A stretch of DNA of 64,000 bases from Coprobacter tertius (lineage in GTDB: Bacteria; Bacteroidota; Bacteroidia; Bacteroidales; Coprobacteraceae): NCBI RefSeq assembly GCF_024330105.1, contig NZ_JANDHW010000001.1:124001-188000 (forward strand). The letters run 5' to 3'. The notes under the pieces are model-generated. The model was not told the DNA's origin. It worked only from the letters and a program-made list of their open reading frames with translations, and made no database searches. The position numbers and the translations under genes are program-made. The first letter of the stretch is position 1; every line of letters starts with the position of its first letter. Positions 47,595 through 56,785 of this stretch are shown here, piece by piece.

Positions 47595-48547
47595 GTAAAC
47601 GATTGAATATATTATTTTTAGGAGGCGCCAAGCGAGTTTCTTTTGCAGAACATCTGATAGCGGCGGGCTGTAAGAAAGAAATCGATGTATGTATATTTTC
47701 TTATGAGCTTAATCAGACAGTACCTATTGCATCGGTAGGAAAAGTTATTCTTGGGTTGCGATGGAAAGATGTTGCTCTCGACAAACATCTTATTTCGGTT
47801 ATAAAAGAGTTTCATATCGGAATGGTATTGCCTTTTGTCGACCCTGCTGTTGAAGTAGCTGCACGCTTAAAGACAGCTCTTCCCGATGTTTTTATACCGT
47901 GTAGTCCGATCGAAATATGTCGTATAATGTTCGATAAAAAATGTTCTGAAGAATGGTTTATAAGTCGGAAGTTCCCCATTCCTCAGAGTTACCGGTTACA
48001 AGAGATCCCTGTTTTTCCGGTTATTCTAAAACCAAGAAAAGGATCTGCATCTAAAGGAATACGGATAATTACCGACCGGGTTACTTGGCTGTCGGTAGAA
48101 AATCCCGATGAATACGTTATTCAGAAATACATAGCCGAAAGAGAAGAATTTACGGTCGATGCTTATGTTTCTTCTTCCGGTAAAATTATTTCTGTTGTTC
48201 CCCGTTTACGCCTGGATGTAGCCGGAGGAGAGGTTATGAATTCCGTTACGGTACGGGATGAAAGGCTTATTGCTTTGTCTCGTGAAATTATATTGGCCGG
48301 AGGATTTCGTGGGCCTGTAACGATTCAGTTTTTACGAGACAAGACGACCGATGAGATTTATATTATGGAAATAAATCCACGATTGGGTGGAGGGGTAATC
48401 GTCAGTATAGAAGCAGGCGCCGACATACCTTTGTTTCTTCTTGAAGAAGAAGCCGGAAATATGCCCGAACCGGTCGATGATTGGAGGGAAAATACATTAA
48501 TGACAAGATATTTTAAAGAAGTTATATTTTATGCAGATCATCATTGA
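47591..48547 (+). CDS. ATP-grasp ligase in nonulosonate block
   Basis: The 318-residue protein has the CarB-like ATP-grasp layout: an N-terminal Rossmann part (ILFLGGAKRVSFAE), the ATP loop PVILKPRKGSASKGI, and the metal end YIMEINPRLGGG. Such enzymes join a carboxylate to an amine through an acyl phosphate. Its place right after legC, with no acetyltransferase in the block, suggests it could attach an amino acid or other acyl group to the C4 or C2 amino group. This is an inference from context. It overlaps the HAD gene by 17 bp. Confidence 0.8.
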   Translation: MSKRLNILFLGGAKRVSFAEHLIAAGCKKEIDVCIFSYELNQTVPIASVGKVILGLRWKDVALDKHLISVIKEFHIGMVLPFVDPAVEVAARLKTALPDVFIPCSPIEICRIMFDKKCSEEWFISRKFPIPQSYRLQEIPVFPVILKPRKGSASKGIRIITDRVTWLSVENPDEYVIQKYIAEREEFTVDAYVSSSGKIISVVPRLRLDVAGGEVMNSVTVRDERLIALSREIILAGGFRGPVTIQFLRDKTTDEIYIMEINPRLGGGVIVSIEAGADIPLFLLEEEAGNMPEPVDDWRENTLMTRYFKEVIFYADHH

Positions 48548-48839
48548 TATGGATGGTACGATTTGTACCGAAGAACGGACATATAGCCGGTGCCTGGCTC
48601 AGCCTAAAACCGGAGCTGTTGAGGCTGTAAACGCTTTGTATGATGCTGGTAATACGATTATTATCTATTCGGCGCGTACGTGGATGGAATTTGAAATGAC
48701 GACAGCGTGGCTGAAACAATACGGTGTAAAATATCATCAATTGATGATGGGAAAACCGGTAGGAGATGTCTGGATAGACGACCGGGCCCTTCGGTTTCAG
48801 GATAATTGGGAAGAAATACTGAAAAAATTGAATAAATAA
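48531..48839 (+). CDS. Small HAD-family phosphatase-like protein
   Basis: The 102-residue protein has all four HAD motifs in a compact form without a cap: IDMDGTI, IIYSARTW, MGKPVGD and VWIDDRALRF. It resembles capsule-biosynthesis HAD phosphatases. Possible tasks are removing phosphate from a sugar intermediate before the LegI step or working with the ATP-grasp ligase. It overlaps the ATP-grasp frame and is 6 bp before legI. Confidence 0.8.
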   Translation: MQIIIDMDGTICTEERTYSRCLAQPKTGAVEAVNALYDAGNTIIIYSARTWMEFEMTTAWLKQYGVKYHQLMMGKPVGDVWIDDRALRFQDNWEEILKKLNK

Positions 48840-48845
48840 GAGTCC

Positions 48846-49850
48846 ATGGGTAAAGCGATTATAATAGCCGAAGCCGGAGTAAATCATAACGGAGATTACC
48901 GGTTGGCCAAAGAGTTGGTATTGGCTGCTAAAGAAGCTGGAGCCGATTATGTAAAGTTTCAGACAGCTCGTCCGGAACTCGTTATTTCAAAATATGCACC
49001 GAAAGCCGAGTATCAATTAGGTACTACTCATAAGGAAGAATCTCAACTCGATATGTGCAGGGCGATTCACTTACCTTTGACCGATTATAAGCCGTTAAAA
49101 GATTTTTGCGATGAAACGGGCATAAAATTTCTATCTACACCCTTTGATCTCGAATCGATAGATGTCTTGGAAGAACTCGATATGGACTATTATAAGATTC
49201 CTTCGGGAGAGATTACCAATTTACCCTATTTGCAAAAAATATCCCGTTTGGGGAGACCGGTAATTCTTTCTACGGGAATGTCGGGGTTGGGCGATATCGA
49301 AGCGGCCCTGAATGTACTTATTGATGGAGGCCTCATACGGGAAAAAATTATTTTACTACATTGCAATACCGAGTATCCTACTCCTTATGAGGACGTAAAT
49401 CTTCGGGCTATGCAAACTTTGGCTCGATGTTTTGGGGTAAAAGTAGGTTATTCGGACCATACTTGTGGAATCGAGGTTCCTTTAGCCGCTGTTGCAATGG
49501 GTGCTTGTGTTATCGAGAAGCATTTTACACTCGATAAAAAATTGCCGGGACCCGATCATAAGGCTTCTCTTGAACCCGAAGAACTAAAACAAATGGTGCT
49601 TTCGATACGTAATATCGAACGGGCATTAGGTAGTACGATAAAAGAAGTATCTCCTTCTGAGCGGAAAAATCAGCCGATAGCCCGTAAAAGTCTTATTGCT
49701 GCGAAAAATATTTTTGCCGGTGAAATATTTACCGCCGAGAATATGACCGTAAAACGTCCTGGAAATGGTATTTCTCCGATGCGGTGGTATGAAGTTATCG
49801 GGAAAACAGCACCTCGTGATTTTAAAGAAGACGAACTTATCGAAATATAG
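48846..49850 (+). CDS. legI: N-acetylneuraminate/legionaminate synthase
   Basis: The 334-residue protein condenses a six-carbon amino sugar with phosphoenolpyruvate to form the nine-carbon nonulosonate. It starts AIIIAEAGVNHNGD, has YVKFQTARPELV, CNTEYPTPYEDVNL and HFTLDKKLPGPDHKASL, and ends with an SAF/antifreeze-like domain (IARKSLIAAKNIFAGE). The gene order legI-legG-ptmE-(ptmF)-legF matches Campylobacter jejuni Cj1327-1331, which makes the legionaminate rather than sialate version likely, without proving it. Confidence 0.9.
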   Translation: MGKAIIIAEAGVNHNGDYRLAKELVLAAKEAGADYVKFQTARPELVISKYAPKAEYQLGTTHKEESQLDMCRAIHLPLTDYKPLKDFCDETGIKFLSTPFDLESIDVLEELDMDYYKIPSGEITNLPYLQKISRLGRPVILSTGMSGLGDIEAALNVLIDGGLIREKIILLHCNTEYPTPYEDVNLRAMQTLARCFGVKVGYSDHTCGIEVPLAAVAMGACVIEKHFTLDKKLPGPDHKASLEPEELKQMVLSIRNIERALGSTIKEVSPSERKNQPIARKSLIAAKNIFAGEIFTAENMTVKRPGNGISPMRWYEVIGKTAPRDFKEDELIEI

Positions 49851-49858
49851 GATTTATT

Positions 49859-51016
49859 ATGCGGAAAATATGTATTGTAACCGGTACACGGGCCGAATAT
49901 GGGCTTTTAAGTCGCTTGATGAGGTTCATCGAGGAGGATGTCGATATGCAATTGCAAATTATTGCGACTAATATGCATCTTTCTCCCGAGTTCGGGCTAA
50001 CTTATCGCGAGATCGAAAAAGACGGTTTTAAGATCAATAAAAAGGTAGAAATGTTGCTTTCTGCCGATACTTCTTCATCGGTCGCAAAATCGTTGGGCCT
50101 GGGTATAATCGGTTTTGCCGATGCATATACCGATTTACAGCCCGATATGATCATCGTATTAGGAGACCGGTATGAAATATTAGGTGCTGTTTCTACGGCA
50201 TTGTTATTTCGCATTCCGGTGGCTCATATTTCGGGAGGGGATGTTACCGAAGGTGCATATGACGATTCGATACGCCATGCTGTTACCAAAATGAGCCATT
50301 TGCACTTTACAACGACCGAAGAGTATCGTAACCGAGTTATACAATTAGGAGAAAATCCCTCGAGAGTATATAATGTGGGTTCTATAGGATTGGATAATAT
50401 TCGGAATATGAATTTATTGAGTCGAGAGGCATTTGAGGAGAGTATCGGTTTTCGGTTGGGAGAGCGAAATCTGTTGGTAACATTCCATCCTGTGACTCTT
50501 GAACAGCACACTGCGGCTGATCAATTTTCCGATTTGTTGGAGGCACTCGATAAATCGGGTGCTCATATCATTTTTACGAAGCCAAATTCTGACTCTGACG
50601 GACGGGTGATCATCTCGATGATCGATGATTTTGTAGAGCACCATCCCGAAAAATCTGTTTCATTTCTTTCGTTGGGCTATCTTAGGTATTTGTCTGCGTT
50701 GCAATATGTCGATGCTGTTATCGGGAATTCTTCGAGTGGAATTGTCGAAGCACCCTCTTTCGGTATCCCGACAGTCAATATCGGAGACCGTCAGAAAGGC
50801 CGAATCCGTAGTGAAAGTGTCATCGATTGTGAGCCTGATAAAGAATCGATCGGAGAAGCTATAAAGAAAGCATTTTCTTCTGATTTTAAAGAAGTGGCGA
50901 GCCGGGCAATAAATCCTTATGAAAAAAACGGAACCGTATACGAAATACTCGATGTGATTAAAAATACCGATATATCTTCATTGATTCCGAAAAAATTTTA
51001 TGATTTATCATTATGA
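49859..51016 (+). CDS. legG: UDP/GDP-sugar 2-epimerase, hydrolysing (NeuC/LegG-like)
   Basis: The 385-residue protein has GTRAEYGLLSRLMRFI, LGDRYEILGAVSTAL with the catalytic Asp/Glu, ISGGDVTEGAYDDSIRHAVTK and GNSSSGIVEAPSFG. NeuC/LegG types epimerise C2 and release the nucleotide to give the mannose-type amino sugar used by LegI. Its end overlaps the next gene by ATGA. Confidence 0.9.
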   Translation: MRKICIVTGTRAEYGLLSRLMRFIEEDVDMQLQIIATNMHLSPEFGLTYREIEKDGFKINKKVEMLLSADTSSSVAKSLGLGIIGFADAYTDLQPDMIIVLGDRYEILGAVSTALLFRIPVAHISGGDVTEGAYDDSIRHAVTKMSHLHFTTTEEYRNRVIQLGENPSRVYNVGSIGLDNIRNMNLLSREAFEESIGFRLGERNLLVTFHPVTLEQHTAADQFSDLLEALDKSGAHIIFTKPNSDSDGRVIISMIDDFVEHHPEKSVSFLSLGYLRYLSALQYVDAVIGNSSSGIVEAPSFGIPTVNIGDRQKGRIRSESVIDCEPDKESIGEAIKKAFSSDFKEVASRAINPYEKNGTVYEILDVIKNTDISSLIPKKFYDLSL

Positions 51017-52068
51017 TGTCAACTGAAAAATATATCATAAACGACTCATTATCCGTTAGAGACGCTTTGGCGAGATTAAACGAATTGTCATCGGATATTC
51101 TTACTTTACTTGTAGTAGATTCCGGTAAAAAACTGGTGGGAAGTATTACCGACGGGGATATAAGGCGTGCGCTTATCGGGGGTGCTGAACTCTCCGATTT
51201 GGTAACGAGAGTACTTCATCCTCATCCATTTGTTTTACACGATACGGGCTTTACTACTGAAGATATGCGTACTATACGGAAAAAAAGGTTGGAACTGGTT
51301 CCTGTCGTCGATAAAGAGGGACGCATCACGAGAGTTTATAATTTTAGGGATAAAAGAACTATATTGCCCGTAGATGCCGTGGTTATGGCCGGTGGCAGGG
51401 GCGAAAGGCTGCGACCGTTGACCGATTCGGTACCGAAACCACTTTTACCTTTGGGCAATAAACCTATTATAGAATATAACATAGATAATCTATTATATTT
51501 TGGAATTGATAAAATTACGATATCGGTACGGTATTTGGGAGAGCAAATAAAGGCATATTTCGGAGACGGAAGCCAAAAAGGGGCAACAATCGGATATGTC
51601 GAGGAGGGAATACCTCTCGGTACGATCGGAGCATTAGGTGAAATTTCTGAATTCGATAATGAGGTTGTATTGGTGATGAATTCCGATTTGTTTACCAATA
51701 TCGATTTCGAAGAGTTTTATTTACATTTCAGCGAAAGCGGAGCCGATATGTCAGTTGCTTCTGTACCTTATAATATATCGATCCCTTATGCTGTCATGCA
51801 GACCTCCGACGGGCTGATACATTCGTTCGAAGAAAAACCCACCTATACGTATTTCTCCAATGGCGGAATCTATCTGATAAAAAAGTCGGTAATCGATAAA
51901 TATATTCAAAAAGGGTGTCGGTGCGATGCTACCGATTTAATGCAACGGTTGATCGATGATCGTAAGAAAGTGACTTATTTTCCTGTAGTAGGTTATTGGA
52001 TAGACATCGGAAAACCGGAAGATTATAAGAAAGCTAAAGAATTTATCAAATATCTGAAAACGGAATAA
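51013..52068 (+). CDS. ptmE: CBS-domain nucleotidyltransferase (PtmE-like)
   Basis: The 351-residue protein has a pair of CBS modules (about 1-120, with SITDGDIRRAL) and a sugar-1-phosphate nucleotidyltransferase domain starting VVMAGGRGERLRPLTDSVPKPLLPLGNKPII. In C. jejuni, PtmE makes GDP-glucosamine from glucosamine-1-phosphate, supplying the GDP-type start of the legionaminate route. The same role here is inferred. The CBS part may sense nucleotides. Confidence 0.85.
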   Translation: MMSTEKYIINDSLSVRDALARLNELSSDILTLLVVDSGKKLVGSITDGDIRRALIGGAELSDLVTRVLHPHPFVLHDTGFTTEDMRTIRKKRLELVPVVDKEGRITRVYNFRDKRTILPVDAVVMAGGRGERLRPLTDSVPKPLLPLGNKPIIEYNIDNLLYFGIDKITISVRYLGEQIKAYFGDGSQKGATIGYVEEGIPLGTIGALGEISEFDNEVVLVMNSDLFTNIDFEEFYLHFSESGADMSVASVPYNISIPYAVMQTSDGLIHSFEEKPTYTYFSNGGIYLIKKSVIDKYIQKGCRCDATDLMQRLIDDRKKVTYFPVVGYWIDIGKPEDYKKAKEFIKYLKTE

Positions 52069-52074
52069 TTCGAT

Positions 52075-52770
52075 ATGAGAGCATTATTTTTGATTCCCGC
52101 AAGAGGAGGGTCGAAGGGAATTCCCCGTAAAAATATAAAAAAATTGGGAGGACGGCCCCTTATTTATTATACTATCGATGCGGCTCGTGGCATAGCTTCC
52201 GATAATGATATATGCGTAAGTACCGATGACGACGAGATTATCGAAGTAGTACGGGAGTACGGTCTTTCGGTACCTTTTAAGCGCCCTGAAGAATTGGCAA
52301 CCGACCGGGCTGGCAGTTATGAAGTTATTATGCATGCTCTTAAATATTATGAGGATCGTGGAATTTATTATGATGTAGTAGTGCTTTTGCAACCGACTTC
52401 GCCGTTTAGAACAGCACGGCATATTCGAGAAGCTATCTCGTTGTATGATTCCTCTTATGATATGGTCGTATCGGTGATAGAAACCGATAAAAATCCGTAT
52501 TTCGTATTATTCGAAGAAGATAAAAACGGTTATTTACAGCGATCAAAGGATGGGCATTTTACACGCAGGCAGGATTGTCCCAAAGTATATGAGTACAATG
52601 GTGCGATTTATGTAATGAATGTCGACTCTCTGAAATCGAAATCGCTCGGGGAATTTTCCAAAAATGTAAAATATGTAATGAATAATATCGATAATGTGGA
52701 TTTAGATACACCGCTTGATTGGGAGTTTGCAGAATTTCTTATTGCGAAGCGAAACGGAAGGCGCAAGTAG
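52075..52770 (+). CDS. legF: CMP-nonulosonate synthetase
   Basis: The 231-residue protein has FLIPARGGSKGIPRKNIKKLGGRPLI, FVSTDDDEI-like sequence (VSTDDDEII), LLQPTSPFRTARHI and YNGAIYVMN. It activates the free nonulosonate with CTP before transfer. It is the last right-reading gene of the block. No clear terminator separates it from the left-reading GT92 gene 39 bp later. Confidence 0.9.
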   Translation: MRALFLIPARGGSKGIPRKNIKKLGGRPLIYYTIDAARGIASDNDICVSTDDDEIIEVVREYGLSVPFKRPEELATDRAGSYEVIMHALKYYEDRGIYYDVVVLLQPTSPFRTARHIREAISLYDSSYDMVVSVIETDKNPYFVLFEEDKNGYLQRSKDGHFTRRQDCPKVYEYNGAIYVMNVDSLKSKSLGEFSKNVKYVMNNIDNVDLDTPLDWEFAEFLIAKRNGRRK

Positions 52771-52809
52771 TGTAAAAATAATATTACGGTGAGAATGTTC
52801 CGTTTAAAC

Positions 52810-53751
52810 CTACTTTTCGAGCCTTAATTTTAAAAAAACGAGAAATCTTTGAATCGTATAGTCTTTATTGATATTTTTTGTTTCATGAGCCTCAAAACGG
52901 CCTTCTGCGATACGTCCTTGCTGACTTCCTGCCGAGCAGGCATCTCCACGTAGCATATTCTTATAAATATGTTGTTGGTATGACCTTGTATAATAGTGGT
53001 TTATCTGTATTTTCGATTCGGCATGTAAAGGAGTACGGGGAATCCAGTAATGGAAGAAACGTTTGAACTCGTTAACCGGTAATATTTTTGTTTTTATTCC
53101 CACCAAGGAGGTTTCTGCATAAAATGTATGGCAAGTAAATACCTCGAAACGGTATGCTGTATTTATAAAAGATTTTCCGGTATTTACCAAATGGGACCAT
53201 GAAGCCGTGTACTGTTCAATAACCAGTCGGTCGGGATCATGTTGTAGCCGGCCCGAAGTCCCGAAAAATTTCCAATTAATAAGAACACTCGGGTATTTTT
53301 TATATCCTTTTATCCAATCTTTTATATTTTGTTCGTATTTCAGACAAACGAATTCATCCAGATCGATGTATCCGATCCACTCTGTATCGTTTTTATAGGT
53401 CTCGTAACAATGTTTGTAGGCTTGTAGTTGTCCATATTGCACAGGCCAGTCTATAAGGTCTACTACTCCTTTTTCGATATAAGGCAAGAGAATTTCGTTG
53501 TAATTATCATCCGAAAAGTTATTATATAAATAAAAGTGATCGATTCCGATTAATAGGTGATATTCCATCCATTCTTTCAAGAATGGGGCTTCATTTTTGA
53601 AAATGGCACAAATCGAACAATTATATTTTTTCGTTTTTTTATTTATCTTATTAATATATATACTTGTAAACGAGATAAAAAAACGAATATATCTGATTAT
53701 TGTCCAAAAGAAATTTTTTTTCTTTATGGGCACATAGGTGATGTATTTCAT
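52810..53751 (-). CDS. Glycosyltransferase family 92-like protein
   Basis: The 313-residue protein has the GT92 (DUF23) pattern: CAIFKNEAPFLKEWMEYHLL, DHFYLYNNFSDDN, the metal-binding IGYIDLDEFV, and HYYTRSYQQ. The family in animals adds galactose, for example; bacterial members occur in glycan loci with unclear substrates. It has a hydrophobic segment near the N-terminus. It overlaps the flippase start by 4 bp, so the two are co-translated. Confidence 0.85.
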   Translation of the reverse strand: MKYITYVPIKKKNFFWTIIRYIRFFISFTSIYINKINKKTKKYNCSICAIFKNEAPFLKEWMEYHLLIGIDHFYLYNNFSDDNYNEILLPYIEKGVVDLIDWPVQYGQLQAYKHCYETYKNDTEWIGYIDLDEFVCLKYEQNIKDWIKGYKKYPSVLINWKFFGTSGRLQHDPDRLVIEQYTASWSHLVNTGKSFINTAYRFEVFTCHTFYAETSLVGIKTKILPVNEFKRFFHYWIPRTPLHAESKIQINHYYTRSYQQHIYKNMLRGDACSAGSQQGRIAEGRFEAHETKNINKDYTIQRFLVFLKLRLEK

Positions 53752-55193
53752 ATTTTTCTTCTTTTTTTATAAATGAAAGATATACTTTCCCGGAACATTA
53801 CCGAACGACTTATCCACATAAAAAATAGATATAAAATAACAGCACAAATAAATTTTATAATTACGCTTGCATAAATATTATCTATCTTTATTACAATCGA
53901 GTAGGATATCCCGATAGAAAGCAGAGCAAAAAAAGCGTAAGGTAAAATATCTTTCAGCATATCGATTAACCGCAATCCGATAAAACGGCGGGCAAAACGT
54001 TGCCATATAAAAATCCAGCAGATGTTGACTGTGGCAAACCCGATAATCATCGCATATATTCCGAACCGGTGCAAGAGTAATAATATTCCGAATTGTAGGA
54101 TTCCAAGTGTTATTGTGTTCCACATAAATATATTCGATCGGCCATGGCTGACGATCATATTCGAAAAAAGAGTGTTTAAAGGAGATACAGCGCCCCATAT
54201 GCAAAGTAATTGTAGAATAGGTACACTCGGTAGCCATTTGTCGGTAACGGTTATCAGGATGAGTTCAGGTGCGATAAGAGCTAATCCAAACATAATCGGG
54301 AAAGATACGAATGCTGTGAAACGCAGCATTTTTCTGAATATTTTCAGTTGTCTATCTTTTTCAGCGGATACCTCGGCAAGAACCGGTTGCGATACTCCGT
54401 TAACCATACTGGCGATAAATGTATTACCCATTACCATCCATTTGTTTCCTTGCGTATAGAATCCTACCTGAGAAGGATTGTAAAATTTACCCAGTAATGC
54501 CGAAAATATGTTGGCATTGGCTTGTACGAAAATATTTGTAATAAGAACTTTAAAACTGAAAGAGAACATCCCTTTCAGAGGATTTAGGTTGATCTTGAGA
54601 GTGGGTTTCCAAGGAGAATAATGCCATATTAAAATTACCAATGTCAACATGTAGGTGATGTTTTGTGCGGCAATGCCCCAATACGACATTCCGTTCAATG
54701 CCATAATTACTCCTACAGTTCCCGAGAAAAGAATAGCGATAATATTGGCTTTTGCTTTTTGTTTAATCATCATTTTTTTCGTAAGTATAGCCCCATGTAC
54801 CGTACCTAAACTCCCGATAAGAAAACCCAGAAATAAAAATCGGGAAAGGGGTACAAGTTGGGGAATGCCATAAAACCGGGCAATCAGAGGGGCTATAAAA
54901 AAAAGAATAAGATACATACTTATGCCAACAAGTGCACAAAACCAAAATACGGCATTATAATCTTTGTGAGTTGCATTTCGTTTATTGATAAGAGCGATGG
55001 AAAATCCGCTGTCCTGGATGATACCCGCTATTGCGGAAAATATCATGAGCATACCCACCATACCGTAATCGCCGGCATTCAGAATGCGTGCGATAAAGAT
55101 ACCGAAAAGCAGGTTCAGTATTTGTTGCAACCCGTTGCTCAGTCCGCCCCAAAAAAGACCTTTTGCCGTTTTTTCTTTTAGTGATTCGCTCAT
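53748..55193 (-). CDS. Wzx-like polysaccharide flippase, first copy
   Basis: The 481-residue protein has 12-14 membrane helices and the Wzx/MVF pattern near the start (TAKGLFWGGLSNGLQQILNLLFG, ARILNAGDYGMVGMLMIFSAIA, DSGFSIALINKR). It should flip lipid-linked oligosaccharide across the inner membrane. It is paralogous to the next gene, and the shared helices around FYTQGNKW are easily aligned. A minus-strand TATATTTG box lies 32 bases upstream. Confidence 0.92.
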   Translation of the reverse strand: MSESLKEKTAKGLFWGGLSNGLQQILNLLFGIFIARILNAGDYGMVGMLMIFSAIAGIIQDSGFSIALINKRNATHKDYNAVFWFCALVGISMYLILFFIAPLIARFYGIPQLVPLSRFLFLGFLIGSLGTVHGAILTKKMMIKQKAKANIIAILFSGTVGVIMALNGMSYWGIAAQNITYMLTLVILIWHYSPWKPTLKINLNPLKGMFSFSFKVLITNIFVQANANIFSALLGKFYNPSQVGFYTQGNKWMVMGNTFIASMVNGVSQPVLAEVSAEKDRQLKIFRKMLRFTAFVSFPIMFGLALIAPELILITVTDKWLPSVPILQLLCIWGAVSPLNTLFSNMIVSHGRSNIFMWNTITLGILQFGILLLLHRFGIYAMIIGFATVNICWIFIWQRFARRFIGLRLIDMLKDILPYAFFALLSIGISYSIVIKIDNIYASVIIKFICAVILYLFFMWISRSVMFRESISFIYKKRRKI

Positions 55194-55224
55194 CGGTAGG
55201 AGTATGAAAATTGTATTTGCGTTA

Positions 55225-55232
55225 CAAATATA
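55225..55232 (-). promoter_or_regulatory. Predicted -7 box (TATATTTG) for the flippase-GT92 pair
   Basis: This is a minus-strand match to TAnnTTTG in the 137-bp gap between the two flippase genes. Confidence 0.45.
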
Positions 55233-55330
55233 TGATTAATTGTGGTTATGTATGATTATTTATGCGGGTTCTTTAGTCGATGAACGATTAAGCTTGTAAA
55301 ATATGATGTTCATAGTTACGATCTTGAGAT

Positions 55331-56770
55331 TTATTCTTTCCGGTTTATCGAAAAGGAGGATTTTATTTCTTTCAGGATTGCAGAATTCAGTTTTTTATTT
55401 ATCCAATAGTAGAAAATAACGCAGACTGTTATTTGCAGGAATAATAAAACAACAGTATTTTTTATGACTAATTTCAACGGATAGGCTGTGAAAATCATTA
55501 ATGCGGTTAAGCCTAAATAAGGAAATATATCTTGTAACTGACGATACCACTTATAGCCGGTACATTTATCGGTAGAGACTACGTACAGTATGTATATAAT
55601 TGCTTTTACGACTGCTAGGCCGGTTACTACATAAGTGATCGACATTTTCCAGGTACAAGATAGAGCTATTGTTACCAGTATTATCTTGGTTATTTCTAAT
55701 TTAAGTATCCATTTCGATTCACCCGATATTTTTATGAAATTACCGTTTATTGTCGTAAATACGGTAAATATACCGGCGACGGATAAGATTTGTAAAAATA
55801 AGGTAGATGGTTCCCATTTGGATGAAAGTAAAACAGAAATAAAAGGGTGACTTACTAATGCAAGGCATGCCAGAACGGGAAAAGTTATAAACGCAGTTAG
55901 TTTCATAGTTTTCCGGTAAGCCCTTATAAGGCGTTCTTTTTCTTCCTGAATACTGCTGAATACGGTATAAGTAGCATTTTGAACGGTACCGTATAGTGTC
56001 GTAATACCCGTTTCGGCCCATTTATTAGCCTGGGTATAATATCCCAAAATATTCTTATCGTATACGCGTCCGATAAACGCGGAATATATATTTTGGAATA
56101 TTGCGTTTATTATATTAGCTAACATTAAATTAGATCCGAAAGAAAATAATTCTTTAAACGAGTTCATCGAGAAAATAAGCTTTGGATACCAATGTCCCGC
56201 AATCCATAGTAAACTGGTTTTAGCTATACTTTGTGATAGAATTTGTGCGGTTAGAGACCAAACGCCGTATCCTTTAAAAGCGAAATAAAGAGCTGTAATT
56301 CCCGAAATGAGAAGTGAGAGAAAATTAATAAGGGCTATTTTACCTAATTCTATATTTTTTACCAGCCGTGCCGTTTGCACCAAGCCTAATGAGTTGATAA
56401 TAAGAGTTGCAAAAATAGTTCGGGAAAGAGGAATCAGGATCGGTTGATTAAAAAAACGTGCGATAGAGGGGGCGCAGAAATAGAGAAAAAAATATAATAA
56501 GATGGAAATTACCGTATTGAAATAAAAAATCGTACTGTAATCTTTATGGGTAGGTTCTTTTTTGCGCACTAAGGCTGCAGAAAAACCACTGTCGGTACAA
56601 GTTCCTGCAATAGCTGTAAAAATGGCCAGCATCCCGATAATTCCGTAATCAGAGGAATTCAGGATACGGGCCAATATGATTCCTGTTACGATAGAGACAA
56701 TCTGAGTAGAAACTTTGTCTAAAGCAGTCCAGATAATGGCATTGCGGGCTATGACTCTCAGATTGTTCAT
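55331..56770 (-). CDS. Wzx-like polysaccharide flippase, second copy
   Basis: The 479-residue protein has the same layout as the first copy (ARILNSSDYGIIGMLAIFTAIA, DSGFSAALVRKKEPTHKDYS) with 12-14 helices. It begins 15 bp after metG in the same direction, so it may be transcribed from the metG promoter, unlike the other copy with its own promoter. Two flippases may handle two different repeat units, or one may be left over from locus exchange. Confidence 0.92.
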   Translation of the reverse strand: MNNLRVIARNAIIWTALDKVSTQIVSIVTGIILARILNSSDYGIIGMLAIFTAIAGTCTDSGFSAALVRKKEPTHKDYSTIFYFNTVISILLYFFLYFCAPSIARFFNQPILIPLSRTIFATLIINSLGLVQTARLVKNIELGKIALINFLSLLISGITALYFAFKGYGVWSLTAQILSQSIAKTSLLWIAGHWYPKLIFSMNSFKELFSFGSNLMLANIINAIFQNIYSAFIGRVYDKNILGYYTQANKWAETGITTLYGTVQNATYTVFSSIQEEKERLIRAYRKTMKLTAFITFPVLACLALVSHPFISVLLSSKWEPSTLFLQILSVAGIFTVFTTINGNFIKISGESKWILKLEITKIILVTIALSCTWKMSITYVVTGLAVVKAIIYILYVVSTDKCTGYKWYRQLQDIFPYLGLTALMIFTAYPLKLVIKNTVVLLFLQITVCVIFYYWINKKLNSAILKEIKSSFSINRKE

Positions 56771-56785
56771 CCCCGTATGTTTTTA

